A model generated the notes under the pieces. That model was given only the letters and a program-made list of their open reading frames with translations. It was not told where the DNA came from and ran no database searches. Shown one piece after another: positions 23,701 to 34,697 of a stretch of DNA of 64,000 bases (its first letter is position 1; each line of letters begins with the position of its first letter). Origin of the DNA: Sacculina carcini (lineage: Eukaryota; Arthropoda; Thecostraca; Sacculinidae); the NCBI GenBank assembly GCA_916048095.2, contig OU696572.1, positions 6,219,362 through 6,283,361 of the forward strand. Direction: 5' to 3'. The position numbers were made by a program, and so were the translations under genes.

Positions 23701-23857
23701 CCAATTAATTCACGCTGTGTTTCATATGTTCTTCTCATATTTTAACACACGCGCACATTAACACACACGCGCGAAAAGACAAATCTTGGTGCCAAAATAA
23801 AAACAAATAGGTAAGACACGCCGCTTAGGGAGAACAAACATGCGGACAATACACACA

Positions 23858-23876
23858 CCCACAAGCACACACACAG

Positions 23877-23959
<83 letters not shown>
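23858..23959 (+). repeat. (CA)n microsatellite
   Basis: An almost pure CA run of about 80 bp (23,881-23,959) with a less regular start. Open frames of alternating Val-Cys or Thr-His here are artefacts. Confidence 0.95.
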
Positions 23960-23960
<1 letters not shown>

Positions 23961-24419
23961 CTAAAATCACTATTGGCACAACGCAGATATCACCTCTTCA
24001 AAAAGACACTCAGACTCCAGATATTGAGCAGTGATGAAGCCTAAAATGATGAGGCTCAATAAAGACACGATAATGTTAGTGATTGCCCGAAACCACTTTT
24101 TAATACTGCTTTTTAAAAATGTATGCTTACATATATTGTATTTTGTCATTGCATGTAAGCATCGTGTTGTCAACGTGTTATAACATGTATTACTGAACAC
24201 TGAATTAATTATAACCATATGCCCAAAAGAAGCCCCAGGCTTAAAGGGCATTGTCAACATTGTTTTGTTATCATGTGAATTGCCTGTATATATGATGTGT
24301 TGACAAATAAACGTATGAACGTATGAACACAAACACACACACAAATATACTCATGCACACACACCACAAAGTTGAAACATGACAGTAAGAAAGAGCAAAA
24401 AATCCACAACAAAAAACTT

Positions 24420-26047
24420 CTAGTAAATATATAAAGCGAGACGGTTACGGTATGACGGCTCAGAACGAAGCGTAAGGAGTAAGATAGTGATAGTCATGAT
24501 CAAAAGATTTATCAAAGATATGATTGCGCAGAGAACAGGAAAACGATAATAAGGATGTGGAGGAGATAACATGGGAGGGAAGAGAGTTGTACAAACGTAG
24601 AGCATAGAAAGGGAAGGATTTACTAGACCAGGTAGATTCATTGAAAGCTCGTGGACAGGATAAAGGAATTGGATGACGGGAAAGTGTATTAAAGAGTGTA
24701 AGAAGCTGCGAGAGGTATGTAGCCTGCCGGGGGTCATGCAAAAGTATATATACAATACAGCAAATTTTAAAGTGGATGCGAGGGATGATCGGAAGCCATC
24801 GAAGTTTGTAGAGATAGGGTGAGGTATGACGAAATTTGGAAGGAGAAAACACGAAACGAAAAGATTTATAAATGACATGTTGCAGGATTTTTTAGAGAGG
24901 AGCGAGGTACATGGAAATAAAAAGAATTGCAGTAGGCGATTCTTGAAAAGATGAGACAATGAATCAATTTAATAGCTGAGGGACGGTCGAGAAAAGGGCG
25001 GATAGGATATAGCGAACTTAGAATGAGATGACAAGTGCGAGCAACAGTAGAAATATTTGCAGAAAAAGAAAGTGACGAATCCAGAATGACTCCGAAATCA
25101 CGAACACTTTTAGATAGAGGTAAAGGGAGCAGCGGAGGTGTTATGCGAGGAGGATGTAGAATGGAGAATTCTGATTTGGAAGTGTTAAGATGGAGACTGC
25201 GAGAAGCACACCAGGAAGAAATATCAGAGATAATGTCTGATAAGCACGAAGCATAGGGGAATGGAAGAGGAATAATTATTTGTATATCGTCTGCGTAGAC
25301 GTGGAACTGGACAGTATAGCGACGGAGAATAGGACATAGAGAAAACATGTACAGATTGAATAGAAGCGGGGCAAGAATAGAACCTTGTGGCACATCGGAA
25401 AGTAGAGGAGCTTGCTTACAAGTAGTGTAATTGAATTGCACCGAGTAGGAACGATCAGTAAGATATGAATGTAGAAGAGAGAGCGCTGAAGAGGACACAC
25501 CAAGAAGGGAGTGATCTCTGATTAAAATTGAATGGTCAACTAAGTCAAAGGCTGCTGACAGATCCAGGAGGATAAGCAAAGCAGATTTACCAAATGAGAA
25601 ATGAGAAAAAACAGTAGTAGTAACGGAGGTTAGGACAGATTCAGTAGAGTGAGCAGACTTGAAACCCGATTGGAAGGGGTCAAGACATTTGTTGATGAAT
25701 GGCGCAAATTGAGAATGAATAGCAGACTCGAGTAGCTTAGAGGGAAAGTTGAGTAATGAAATAGGACGGTAACTGCTACATAGCGAGGGATCGAGTGAAG
25801 GTTTTTTGAGTATCGGAAGGATGACTGCATGCTTCTCAGGATAGAATACACCAAGAAGGGAAGAGCTATTGATTAAATGCAATAGAAAGGGAACAAGGAG
25901 CAAAATAGAGTCTGATAGGGCACGAAAATGTATGGGGTCTGCAGGGGAAAGCGAAATGTTTGTTGTAGAAATGATAGTGATGATATCAGGAAGATCTAGA
26001 TGTGAAAAGTGAGTAAAATTTAGGAGAAAAAATGCTAGAAATGGCAA
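24420..26047 (-). mobile_element. Second CR1/L2-like LINE reverse transcriptase
   Basis: A minus frame from 26,047 to 24,866 covers RT: KKPSLDPSLCSSYRPISLLN, LLILLDLSAAFDLVDHSIL, VPQGSILAPLLFNLYMFS and HVYADDIQIIIPLP, then SLHLNTSKSEF. One frameshift near 24,870 moves the C-terminal part (LRWLPIIPRIHFKICC to RLYNSLPSHV) into another frame, ending at 24,460. It is related to the copy at 19.3-21.0 kb but clearly diverged. It abuts, on its 5' side, an endonuclease fragment of another LINE type. Confidence 0.9.
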
Positions 26048-26397
26048 TTTGGATTATATCTGAAAAAATACAGCAAGGTCAGTTTTAGGTAAAGAGAAAT
26101 TTCAGTCGTATTACTTGCTCGATGTTTCAATTCCACTGCAGTGTAATCTAATTGCGTAATGATTTTAGTCTCCCTATGTAATAATGTATTTTTAACCTGT
26201 GCCTCTATGCCGACTATCGTACGTATTACTGTAAAAATTGTATCCATTAATATGTCATGTTATTTGCAAATTTTTACACTGATTTAAGCAAGTTTCTTGT
26301 AGCGCTATCACATCAGAACCGTGCATTTCTACAAAATAATTAAAATGCGAGAAGTTACTTCTTAAACTCCTGATATTCCATTGTACGAACTTGACCA
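26048..26397 (-). pseudogene. LINE endonuclease N-terminal fragment
   Basis: On the minus strand an ATG at 26,397 opens MVKFVQWNIRSLRSN, then DVIALQETCL, the first two conserved motifs of the apurinic-type endonuclease (the Asn and Glu of the active site). It breaks at a TGA soon after the Glu motif, with GYNFYSNTYDSR readable beyond. It follows ORF1 (27,556-26,517) in the expected order, so both may belong to one Jockey/I-type LINE. Confidence 0.7.
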
Positions 26398-26516
26398 TTA
26401 TTTAATAAAAGAAAGAATCAAGTTGACCATTGTGGTGAGAGGTGTTGTTGTATTAAACCTGACAAAGTTTTCTGCCAGGTTGATCACCATGGGTTTGATC
26501 ATAGCCCATATGGTCA

Positions 26517-27556
26517 TCAGGTCACTTGTACTGGTTGAATCGCGTGAGGACTCTGTTGGATTGTATGCGCGTTTGTTGTGTCACGCGGAGTGACGTTTGT
26601 GTTGACACGCGGAGTGGTGGTTGTCGTCCTCTGTTTTTGGTTGTATTTTGCGCTTACTGCTGATGTGCGGCCTGCACCTGCAAGTGTCTCCGCATATGTG
26701 GGTTTCACTTTGTCGATGTCATTGGCGACTGATTTTCTAGCAGGAGTAGCCTTGTAGGTGTTCTTTGTAGTACATTTTACCGGTCTCTTTCCTGTCTTCT
26801 GCCTACGCTTTGGTGGCAGCGGAAGCAATGTCGGTCGTTGTGCAGGTGTTGGGAGAAGATCGCACCTTGGCTCGTTATTTTCCTGGCTTGAGTCGCTTTC
26901 TGGGCTTGATTCTTCGGTATTTGATTCTTCCCAGTTGGTTTCCATCACATGAAGCTGCTTGCTCTGTTGTGTGCACTGTTTTTGCTGCAGCGCGAGCGCC
27001 TGGTACTCTGCTACAAAAACTTGGCACTTCGCTCGGAAGTGTGGGCAGCTGCTGCTCAGCGTGCGATGTTCACTGCACTTGCAGGTGAGGCATGTGACAT
27101 TAGTTGGTGGTGTCGACATGGACTCGTGCATTGTTGAGTGTGATGATCGAAAGACCAACACTTCCGACACATGTGTACAGAAGTGTTTGGCTCGATTTTG
27201 TGGTGGAAGAACCCGTATTGCATCAAGCGGTTGGTGATGGCCCGTGCATGATTCATTCTTGTGTCGAAGTGGAGCTCAACTATGTTGAGAGGCTCCTTTG
27301 CTCTGTTGCGCACGCGGGTGACTTGCGTCACGCCTACAAGTTGTGATTGAGCAGCATGGAGGACGTCCGCTGTGTGCTCATTCTTGTCAATGGCGTATAT
27401 CACAGCAGAGAGATGCGATGTTTGTGCACGTCGCGGGGCGGCGCAACCCTCAAAGTGCGAGCCATCCTGCCAAAGCGTTGCTGTGATGAGCACCTGATAC
27501 GATCTCTCGTTTTTGGCGAGGAGCAGTATTTTGCGGTTGTGTGAAACTCGCGACAT
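26517..27556 (-). pseudogene. LINE ORF1 (Gag-like) with CCHC knuckles, frameshifted
   Basis: The minus frame starts at 27,556 (MSRVSHNRKILLLAKNERSY) and runs to a knuckle MCRKCWSFDHHTQQC near 27,160; a frame change then moves to CLTCKCSEHRTLSSSCPHF near 27,090. A long hydrophilic tail follows, with a Glu/Ser-rich stretch, basic PKRRQKTGKR and a Thr-rich end at 26,517. Three CCHC knuckles after an RNA-recognition-like N-terminal half is the known pattern of Jockey/I-group ORF1 proteins. Confidence 0.75.
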
Positions 27557-27851
27557 CTTGCCCGAGGCACCTTTCGACTTTTATTAATCCCTCTTATCCA
27601 GCGTCAACGTGACCGCCGACATGCCGGATAGATGAATATAAGCAAAATTATATCCACAATCACCACCCTACACTCACACATCTTACCATAACAAATATCA
27701 GCTTATATAATACCGCTGTAATAGCATTCCCTTTTATACTTTCCTCTTACGAAGAAGTTGATGGCTTACAAAGACAAAGTATACACATATTTGCTGTATT
27801 CAATATCAACCAACATGTACTGCATACAATTAACATATGCAAATATACCAG

Positions 27852-28218
27852 TGTAGTTGTGTGTGCGTGTGGGCAGTTGTGCTTGTGTGCTTGTAAGAGT
27901 GAGTGCTAGCGTGTACTGCGTGCACTGGTAGTTTGAGCGGCACTGGATCAGGTTGTCATTGTGCGCGGTGACGTAGTAGTGTCGGCCGCTGATTGGCTGT
28001 TAAAGAAGAGACTAAGTGAGAGAAAAATTGTGAGTAGGTGTGTGTGTGTGCCTGTGGGGAGTTGCGTGGAGGAGTGGGCAGTGGCAGTTGAGGGCGGTGT
28101 GAACGGAGATTGGTGCGATAGATAGCTGACGTGTGAATTAGCCTGTGTTGCGTTGACAGTGCTTTGTGTATATTTAACCGTTATTGATTCATTCTTCATA
28201 ATATAGCCTCATCCTACA
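27852..28218 (+). mobile_element. 5' LTR of outer element
   Basis: Begins TGTAGTTGTGTGTGCG and ends ATCCTACA. It contains TG-rich runs, a CGGCCGCTGATTGGCTGTTA block and TGTATATTTAACCG as a possible core promoter region. The block CTGATTGG resembles a CCAAT box on the opposite strand; a similar block occurs in the LTR at 7.5 kb. Confidence 0.75.
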
Positions 28219-28235
28219 TTAAATATAGCGGCACT

Positions 28236-29024
28236 GTGAAGTGTTTTTTCGACCGGCATGGAAAATCAGCAATTGAACCACAAGCTATTTCGGCTTCAAA
28301 TTCAACAACACCAATACACGCTGGTAGGCTTTCTAACGATATGATCGAAAATTTCGACGGATCGGGAGATGTAATCGCCTGGCTTAAGAAAGTGGAGCTG
28401 GTTGCAAAACTTACTGGGTTGATTGATTTGGCCAGTTTTGTACCACTCTTTCTGCAGGGACCGGCGTTGGCGTTATATCTTGAGCTATCTGATGAATCTC
28501 AAGCAGACTATGACATGATCAAGTCCAAGTTACGAGAGGCGTTTTCTGACAGCCCAGTGACCGCTTTCGACCGCTTCAAGACTGCTAAGTGGCGTGGTGA
28601 ACAAGTGGAAGTTGTTGCAAATAAGCTGCAGCGATTAGCGGGGTTAATTGGTTGGACAGATGGCCTAGAACTGGCGGTGAAGCTGGCTTTCATCAGTGGT
28701 TTTCCGGACCGAGTTTCTGCCGGCTTTCAAGAACAGGACGTTAACCAAGTGAGCATGGACTCTTTATTGACCAAAGCCAGAATTCTAACGAGGAACGACG
28801 TAGCTGTATCAATGGCGGTCATTGCATACCCTGCTGCGAAGAGACAGTTCAAAGTCAAATGTTTCAGCTGTGGTGGTCAGCATCTGGCTCGAAATTGCAC
28901 ACGTAGAACAATCGATAATTTTCGATGTTATGCATGTGGAAACATGGGTCATATTGCTGCAGCATGTGATCAGGGTAACGGCAACGGGGAGGCTATTGTG
29001 CCAGTAGCTTCTCCCAGAAATTAG
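28236..29024 (+). CDS. Gag of outer element (family G1)
   Basis: A 262-codon frame. The core includes MIENFDGSGDVIAWLKKVEL, KSKLREAFSDSP and FKTAKWRGEQVE, a retrotransposon Gag capsid pattern. Two zinc knuckles close it: CFSCGGQHLARNC and CYACGNMGHIAAAC; the first has one residue fewer than the usual spacing. An ATG at 28,257 in another frame gives a glutamine-rich start that may be the original N-terminus, joined by a frameshift near 28,330; the present start is therefore uncertain. It encodes the structural protein that packages element RNA in the cytoplasm. Confidence 0.85.
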   Translation: MKCFFDRHGKSAIEPQAISASNSTTPIHAGRLSNDMIENFDGSGDVIAWLKKVELVAKLTGLIDLASFVPLFLQGPALALYLELSDESQADYDMIKSKLREAFSDSPVTAFDRFKTAKWRGEQVEVVANKLQRLAGLIGWTDGLELAVKLAFISGFPDRVSAGFQEQDVNQVSMDSLLTKARILTRNDVAVSMAVIAYPAAKRQFKVKCFSCGGQHLARNCTRRTIDNFRCYACGNMGHIAAACDQGNGNGEAIVPVASPRN

Positions 29025-29053
29025 AGTCGGCGATATTTTCTTCACTCTCTGTA

Positions 29054-29251
29054 GTGGACATAGTTTTGTCAGGAAGGAAAGTGAAGGCGTTGCTGGACAC
29101 GGGGTTTTCAACCACTATTGTCTCAGAGAAACTTGTGTCAGAATGTAGAGATGAACCGCGACATGTGTTGACGGTTGATGGTCGTGAGATTCTTTGTAGA
29201 GGCTCGTGCAATGTTGAAATTGTTGTGAGCGAAATGAAACTTTGTTCGTAA
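29054..29251 (+). pseudogene. Retropepsin-like protease of outer element, fragment
   Basis: VKALLDTGFSTTIVS carries the D-T-G active site of aspartic proteases, followed by LTVDGREI. The frame stops at 29,249, before the usual late ILG-type motif; a further stretch (FDVNFGINLMRAFKYVTI) near 29,283 in another frame fits that motif poorly but in the right place. It lies directly after Gag, as in gypsy polyproteins. Confidence 0.75.
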
Positions 29252-29533
29252 GCATTTGTTCTCCGAGATATTGCTTTAGATTTTGATGTGAATTTTGGAA
29301 TAAACTTGATGAGAGCTTTCAAATATGTGACGATAGGGAAGGATGGAGTCATATTTGGTCCGTCGGCCGACAGACAACATGTATCGCCTTGTGAGTATGC
29401 TGAGGCGGTTTGCGGAGACACAAGCGAAAAAAGTGACAAAATATCAATGCCGACGGGACCACTTCACTGCCATATTAACGATACTGATTTTTCAGCGAGT
29501 TTCGACGTACAATCATGGTAAGTTGAATGGCAT

Positions 29534-29790
29534 TTGAAGGCAGATGATCCTATCCGGAAAAAATCGGTTGAGTTGTACAAAAGAGCGGTTACTGACGATA
29601 TTCAAGAGGATTTTCATACAGAGGTACGCAGATGGATTGATGATGGAATTTTAGTTCCATGTGACACTAATCAAAACAAATGCATTTTGCCATTGCTAGC
29701 AGTGAAACAAGCTACGAAAAGCAAAGTCCGACCGGTTATAGACTTCAGAGACCTAAACAAATTTGTCAGCTGTCATACCGGTGATGAGTT
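29534..29790 (+). pseudogene. RT N-terminus of outer element, cut by insertion
   Basis: EVRRWIDDGILVPC and then KVRPVIDFRDLNKFVS are the first reverse transcriptase motifs. The frame reaches GDEF and is interrupted at 29,790 by the LTR of the nested gypsy element. On the far side (36,321 onward) the reading resumes with IDVCSENIRN and then, after a stop, LIDLNSAYLQI. This confirms the insertion point within the codon for Phe. Confidence 0.85.
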
Positions 29791-29980
29791 TGTAGCGAAC
29801 GCAAATACGGTAGGAACACTAGCCATGTATTGTTGCCACAACTCTTGACAAGCGAATGAACAGGCACTGGTTGAGCTTACAAACCCGCACACACAAGCAC
29901 ACGCGCTAAACTATTGGTTGTTGTCCCCACCGGTCACGCGCGGTCACAATACTGCTTGCGCCAGGCGCGTGGTGCCTACA
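29791..29980 (-). mobile_element. 3' LTR of nested gypsy G2
   Basis: 190 bp, 7 mismatches to the partner at 36,131-36,320. The polypurine tract lies at 29,981-29,992 on the minus strand. Confidence 0.95.
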
Positions 29981-30171
29981 GCCCTCCCTCAGGTGCGCAG
30001 CAACGATAAAAATATGTAGATACGCATAGAACAAAAATGTAAATACACAGCTGAATAAAAAATACACGGTTGAAAAACGAAGATCTATAACGTAAAACAC
30101 CAGTATATGTATGATAAATCACAAATTATTGCACTATTACCCTAACGTTAACATGTATCATACACCAAAAT

Positions 30172-31189
30172 TTATCGAATTTTCCGGTAACGCACAGGAG
30201 GGTGTACCGGTCTTTCTCTACGGGACCACACGATCCGGCGCGGCGAGACTGACGGCGTCTGAACAGGTCCCGGGGCGGGTGCCTCCGGTGGAGACGTATT
30301 GTCGCCCCTCTCCACGTAAGCCGGCTTCAGTCTGTCCACCGACACCGTGTCTCTGCGACCGCCACGATCCACCACGTAGGCCTTGTCGCCTCGGCTGAGC
30401 ACCGTGAAGGGGCCCTGAAACGGTGGAGTCAGCGGCGCTCTGTAGCCGTCGACCCGCACAAACACGTGAGTCGCCTTCGACAGTTCGGAGGAAACAAACG
30501 GACGGTTGTGTTCATAGCGGTTGTGCCAGGCGGTGGGGAATGGACGAAGACGAGACATTGTGGTGGCCAGATGTCGAGCTGTTTCAGTGACTGGCTGCTG
30601 CTGCGGCGACTACTGCTGGAGGAACTGCCCCGGCAGACGGAGCGGCTCGCCGAACACCAACTCTTCCGGCGAGGACTGCAGGTCGGGCTTGTGTGCTGCT
30701 CCAAGACCCATGAGCACTATCGGCAACGCGGATGGCCAGTCGGTATTGTGCTGAAGGGCAGCCGTGAGAGATGCCTTAAGCTGACGATGCACACGCTCTA
30801 TGATGCCGTTTTGCTGCGACATGTATGCGCACGTCTTCGAAAGCTGCACGCCCATCATTGTCCACAGCTCTCTCCACAGCTCAGAAACAAACTGTGTGCC
30901 CCGGTCAGATGTTATGTTCAAACAAAGGCCAAAACGTGACATCCAACCGAGCAGTGCTTGGGCGCAGCTCAATGACGTAATATCTTTCAGGGGCACAACA
31001 TCCGGATACCGGGTGAAACGGTCTACTATTGTGAACAGGTATTTGAGACCGTTCACTTCCGGCAGCGGGCCGACGATATCTACGTGCAGCGCCTCGAACC
31101 TGCTGATGGGCAACGGGTGTCGTCGGGGCGGTGTGCGCTGATGTCGAGCGATTTTGCACTGCTGGCACTCCAACCACGTTTTGGCCCAC
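30172..31189 (-). pseudogene. Integrase of gypsy G2
   Basis: On the minus strand: zinc-region end ECQQCKIARHQR near 31,170, catalytic Asp in HVDIVGPLP near 31,085, second Asp in ITSDRGTQFVSELW near 30,905, and Glu in QNGIIERVHRQLKAS near 30,800. The second frame (30,558-30,172) gives the C-terminal part: FVRVDGYRAPLTPPFQGPF and VVDRGGRRDTVSVDRLKPAY, the known GPY/F-type domain of gypsy integrases. Two frame changes (near 31,190 and 30,600) break it. It would insert element cDNA in the nucleus. Confidence 0.9.
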
Positions 31190-31639
31190 GCTGCTACTTT
31201 AGATGAGAGCCGCTGAAAAACATATCGCTATGATATGAGCCGGCGAGTGGTCCGTGCGCTGGGGTGATGCAGCCTGTGAAAAGCATAAAAGATTTCCCGC
31301 TGCATGCTGCACGGTACCAGCGGCCGATCGATCCCGTCGAGGTGGATACCAGTAGACCAGACGGTGCGCCCTCAACTGGACGCCGCTCTACCGACAATGA
31401 CGGACTGTCTGCCAAGACGTTTACCTCTGGATCGTCCCGTTGAGCGAGTGCGAGCCTCTTGAGGTGCAGACTCTGTTCTCCAGTCATTTTTGATGTCTGT
31501 GTGACGTGGAATGACCTGCTGAGGCAGTCGGCAGCGGTGTTTTCGACGCCCGGAACGTGTCTGACGTCGGTTGAAAACTCGCTTATATACGCGAGCTGGC
31601 GCTGGACGCGGGGTGATTTCTCCGCTGAACTAGTAAAAG
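31190..31639 (-). pseudogene. RNase H C-terminal half and linker of gypsy G2
   Basis: After the innermost insertion the minus frame resumes AFTSSAEKSPRVQRQLAYIS and FSTDVRHVPGVENTAADCLSR, the end of RNase H (its last catalytic Asp is in NTAADCLSR), then linker and the beginning of the integrase zinc domain. It joins the fragment ending at 33,589 exactly when the insertion is removed. Confidence 0.9.
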
Positions 31640-32140
31640 CGTACTGTAATTTCATATTGTTGATCCGAGGCGCCAGAGCGACCGATGTGCGAGATGTTCG
31701 ATAAATTGAACGTTTCCCTACATGCGATTCAACGTTTGTATGTATGTGTGTGTGTGTGCACGCGCAGCACTGGTCGCGTTGGCAGACGCCGTGTATGTGC
31801 GTGTGCAGGTATGTGTATGTGTGGGTGTGTATGTGTGCGTGTGTGCGTGCGCGTGCGTGTATACTGTACTGTCTTGGTGATGATGTAGCTGGGGGAAGTA
31901 TGGGCAGTGTAAAGTGGGTTCGATGACGCATTTAGTCTCATGGAGGAGTCGAGATCGAGCGTTCATGGTGTGAGTGTGAACGGTGCGCGGAAGCGTTGAG
32001 TGACAGTGTACGGCGGTTATCAGAGCGCATTGTTCTTGGTGTTTTGTACTTGTTTCCGCGGTGTGAATATCGAGTGTTGCGTGTATTTACTCGGTGTCCT
32101 GCTGCAGCAAATAGGCGCGCAAAAAGGTGAGCGTCGTAAC

Positions 32141-32579
32141 CATGAGCGGGGAGATATTCTCGACCTTGGGCACGGACACGGTGACACTCAGTGTTGGTGG
32201 TGATTTTGTGCCAAGCCATGAAGCTGTTGTCTCACAGACAAGGTCACTGGGGTTTGATTTCATTTTGGGAATGAATACAATCACGTCTTTGAAGGGCATG
32301 TGTATATCTGCCGACGGTCATATCACATCCAATCCATGTGCGTACGATTCTGTGACACAGGGCACACGGATGCCCACTCACACTGCGCTGGGTCTCACCG
32401 ATGTTAAATGGCATGCTAATAATGAATTACGTGACGCACCAATTTGTGCGGCTGGCATAGACAGAAGTCAACTGATTAAGAATACTCATCACGATTCTCG
32501 TCACCCATTCGTAAGAAAGACGCTGGTTTTTGCTCGCAAAGCCGACTCAGGTGTTATCCGTCGCGAGGTGAAGCAGTAG
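32141..32579 (+). pseudogene. Protease remnant joined to integrase start, innermost element
   Basis: The frame contains FDFILGMNTITSLKG, which fits the late region of a retropepsin domain of the G1 type, and at its end ARKADSGVIRREVKQ, which fits an integrase zinc-region helix. RT and RNase H between them are missing, so this is a deletion fusion. It ends in TAG at 32,577. Confidence 0.55.
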
Positions 32580-33058
32580 TGCGAAAGTGGGACGAGTGTA
32601 ACTTTGTAGATTCCGCCCCAGTGAAGTGGAGGAATGGACACTTGAACGTTAAGGATGTGTGGGACAGGACAGGTCGTGTGAGACGCAGTCATTTGCCCGA
32701 GAGATACCAAGACGTTGAACATTGTCCGTTTGTTCTAGGTGACTTGGTGTGGGCAAAGCCACCAGACAGTCGCTGTTACAGCAAGTATTTGCCCGGCGTA
32801 GTGACCCGTGTTGTGTCCAATCATTCGGTGGATGTTGACAGTGTGCCGCGACATGTTGGTGACCTGCGTAGGCGACATACTCAACCCGAAGTCGCTAAGC
32901 AGCCGAGTTCAGACGATGATGAGCTGATTGTGAGTTTTGGGCGAGCCCTGAGGGCCAACGTGGCATCGCGCGACTTTGCACCCGAAGAATCGCCTCGGAG
33001 GTCTAATCGACGGCGTGTAGCCCCTCGGTGTTTTTGTTGCGATGAGCAAAAGGTGGGA
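32580..33058 (+). pseudogene. Integrase C-terminal domain, innermost element
   Basis: GDLVWAKPPDSRCYSKYLPG and VDVDSVPRHVGDLRRRH match the C-terminal integrase region of the G1-type gypsy copies (compare GDEVWVKP at 14.44 kb). A basic tail, RRSNRRRVAPRCF, closes the polyprotein just before the polypurine tract and right LTR. Confidence 0.75.
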
Positions 33059-33588
33059 GTGTAATTTCATATTGTTGATCCCAGGCGCCAGAGCGAGCGA
33101 TGCGCGAGATGTTCGATAAATTGAACGTTTCTTTACATGCGATTCAACGTTTGTATGTATGTGTGTCTGTGTGCACGCGCAGCACTGGTCGCGTTGGCAG
33201 ACGCCGTGTATGTGCGTGTGCAGGTATGTGTATGTGTGGGTGTGTATGTGTGCGTGTGTGCGTGCGCGTGCGTGTATACTGTACTGTCTTGGTGACGATG
33301 TAGCTGGGGGAAGTATGAGCAGTGTAAAGGCAGTGATGACGCATTTAGTATCATGGAGAAGTCGAGATCGAGCGTTCATTGTGTGAGTGTGAACGGTGCG
33401 CGGAAGCGTTGAGTGACAGTGTACGGCGGTGTGCAGTGTGCATTGTTCTTGGTGTTTTGTACTTGTTTCCGCGGTGTGAATATCGAGTGTTGCGTGTATT
33501 TACTCGGTGTCATATTGTGCGATAGTCTGATTGTGTTATATAGATATTTCATCGTTAATCATCTTTTCTGCAATACAACTACACGTAC

Positions 33589-34682
33589 ACAAGCGGCTTG
33601 TGATCAGTCAACAGGCTGAGATCAAGACGTCCCTCGAGCAGGTGCCTGAAGCGTTTGACAGCACTGAAGATTGCGTAGAGCTCTTTGTCACCGGTGCTCC
33701 ATTTTCTCTGAGGCGGCGACAGTACACGCGAATGGTAGGCCAGCGGGACCCACCTGCCGTCTTGATACTGCTGTATGACGGCTCCCACGGCTGTGTCTGA
33801 CGCGTCTGACACGACTTGTGTAGCGGCGTTCTCTCGTGGGTATGAGAGCTGAGAGGCGGCGGCGAGTGCGGCTTTGGCTTCGTTGAAAGCGGCAGATTGC
33901 GCCGCGTTCCATTGAAACTGCCGCGCACTCTTGTCGACGGCCGTGTGCAGGGGGTGTATCTTGGCAGCAAGTCCTGGTACAAACCTATGAAAAAAGTTGA
34001 CCATGCCAATGAAGCAGCGGCACTCTTTTGCGTCTCGGGGCTCCCGCATGGCACAGAGATCAGTCACTTTGTCAGGGAGAGGGCGTATGCCGCTGTCCGA
34101 AATCTCCAGCCCGAGAAATCGAAGTTGCTTGCGATCGAACACGCACTTCTCCGGTTTGACGACTAATCCCGCCTGCGAGATTCTTCCGAAGAGCTCTGCT
34201 AGATCATTGCGGTGCGTGTCTTCGTCTGAAGAGTAGACCATGATGTCATCTATATAGGCGTGCACCCTCGGCATGCCCCGCAGCACAGAGTCAATCAGAC
34301 GCTGAAAAGTATGCGCTGAATTGCACAGGCCAAAAGGCATGCGTGTGTACTGGAACAAGCCGAGTGGCGTTGTTATCGCCGTTTTGAACTGGTCTCGTTT
34401 CGCGACCGGAATCTGCGCATATGCCCGCGCAAGATCTAGTTTGCTGAAAAACCTTGCACCATCTAGGATGTCAGCGAATCCCTGGATGTGTGGAATGGGG
34501 TACCTGTCGGGTGTTGTGACTGCGTTGAGCCGCTCATAACAGCACACCATACGGTAAGCTTTACCACCGTCTTTCGGCACCAGATGTATGGGGCTGGCCC
34601 AGGGTGAGGATGATGGAACGACAATACTTCTCTCCAACAGCTCGTTCAACTCCTGCTTGACCGCTGTGAGCTTGCCTGGCAT
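33589..34682 (-). CDS. Reverse transcriptase and RNase H of gypsy G2
   Basis: An open minus frame of about 365 codons, the best preserved coding region in the window. RT motifs in order: SSPWASPIHLVPKDGG, RYPIPHIQGFADIL, FSKLDLARAYAQIPV, MPFGLCNSAHTFQRL, catalytic YIDDIMVYS, RFLGLEISDSGI and FIGMVNFFHRFVPG. RNase H follows: VVSDASDTAVGAVIQQ, then STGDKELYAIFSAVK and LLTDHKPLVY, where the innermost LTR element interrupts it. An in-frame TGA (34,695-34,697) separates it from the protease. It makes cDNA from element RNA in cytoplasmic particles. Confidence 0.95.
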
Positions 34683-34697
34683 CAGTCGCCGAGGTCA

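Larger units (their letters stand above)
31645..33583 (+). mobile_element. Innermost LTR element, inside RNase H of gypsy G2
   Basis: The element starts TGTAATTTCATATTG and ends CAATACAACTACA. The five bases CGTAC of the RNase H gene are present on both sides (31,640-31,644 and 33,584-33,588). LTR-like regions are 31,645-32,098 and 33,060-33,583; the left one lost its last part. A purine tract AAAAGGTGGGAG precedes the right LTR. The interior is only about 0.96 kb, a protease end joined to an integrase end, so the element is an internal-deletion derivative that must have moved in trans or lost sequence later. Confidence 0.9.

Noticed and set aside
31718..31966. Thr/His-rich or Val/Cys-rich frames over CA/TG tracts (also 23,758-24,034; 33,133-33,386; 38,562-38,844; 52,772-53,102)
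   Set aside because: Microsatellite translations with no independent support.
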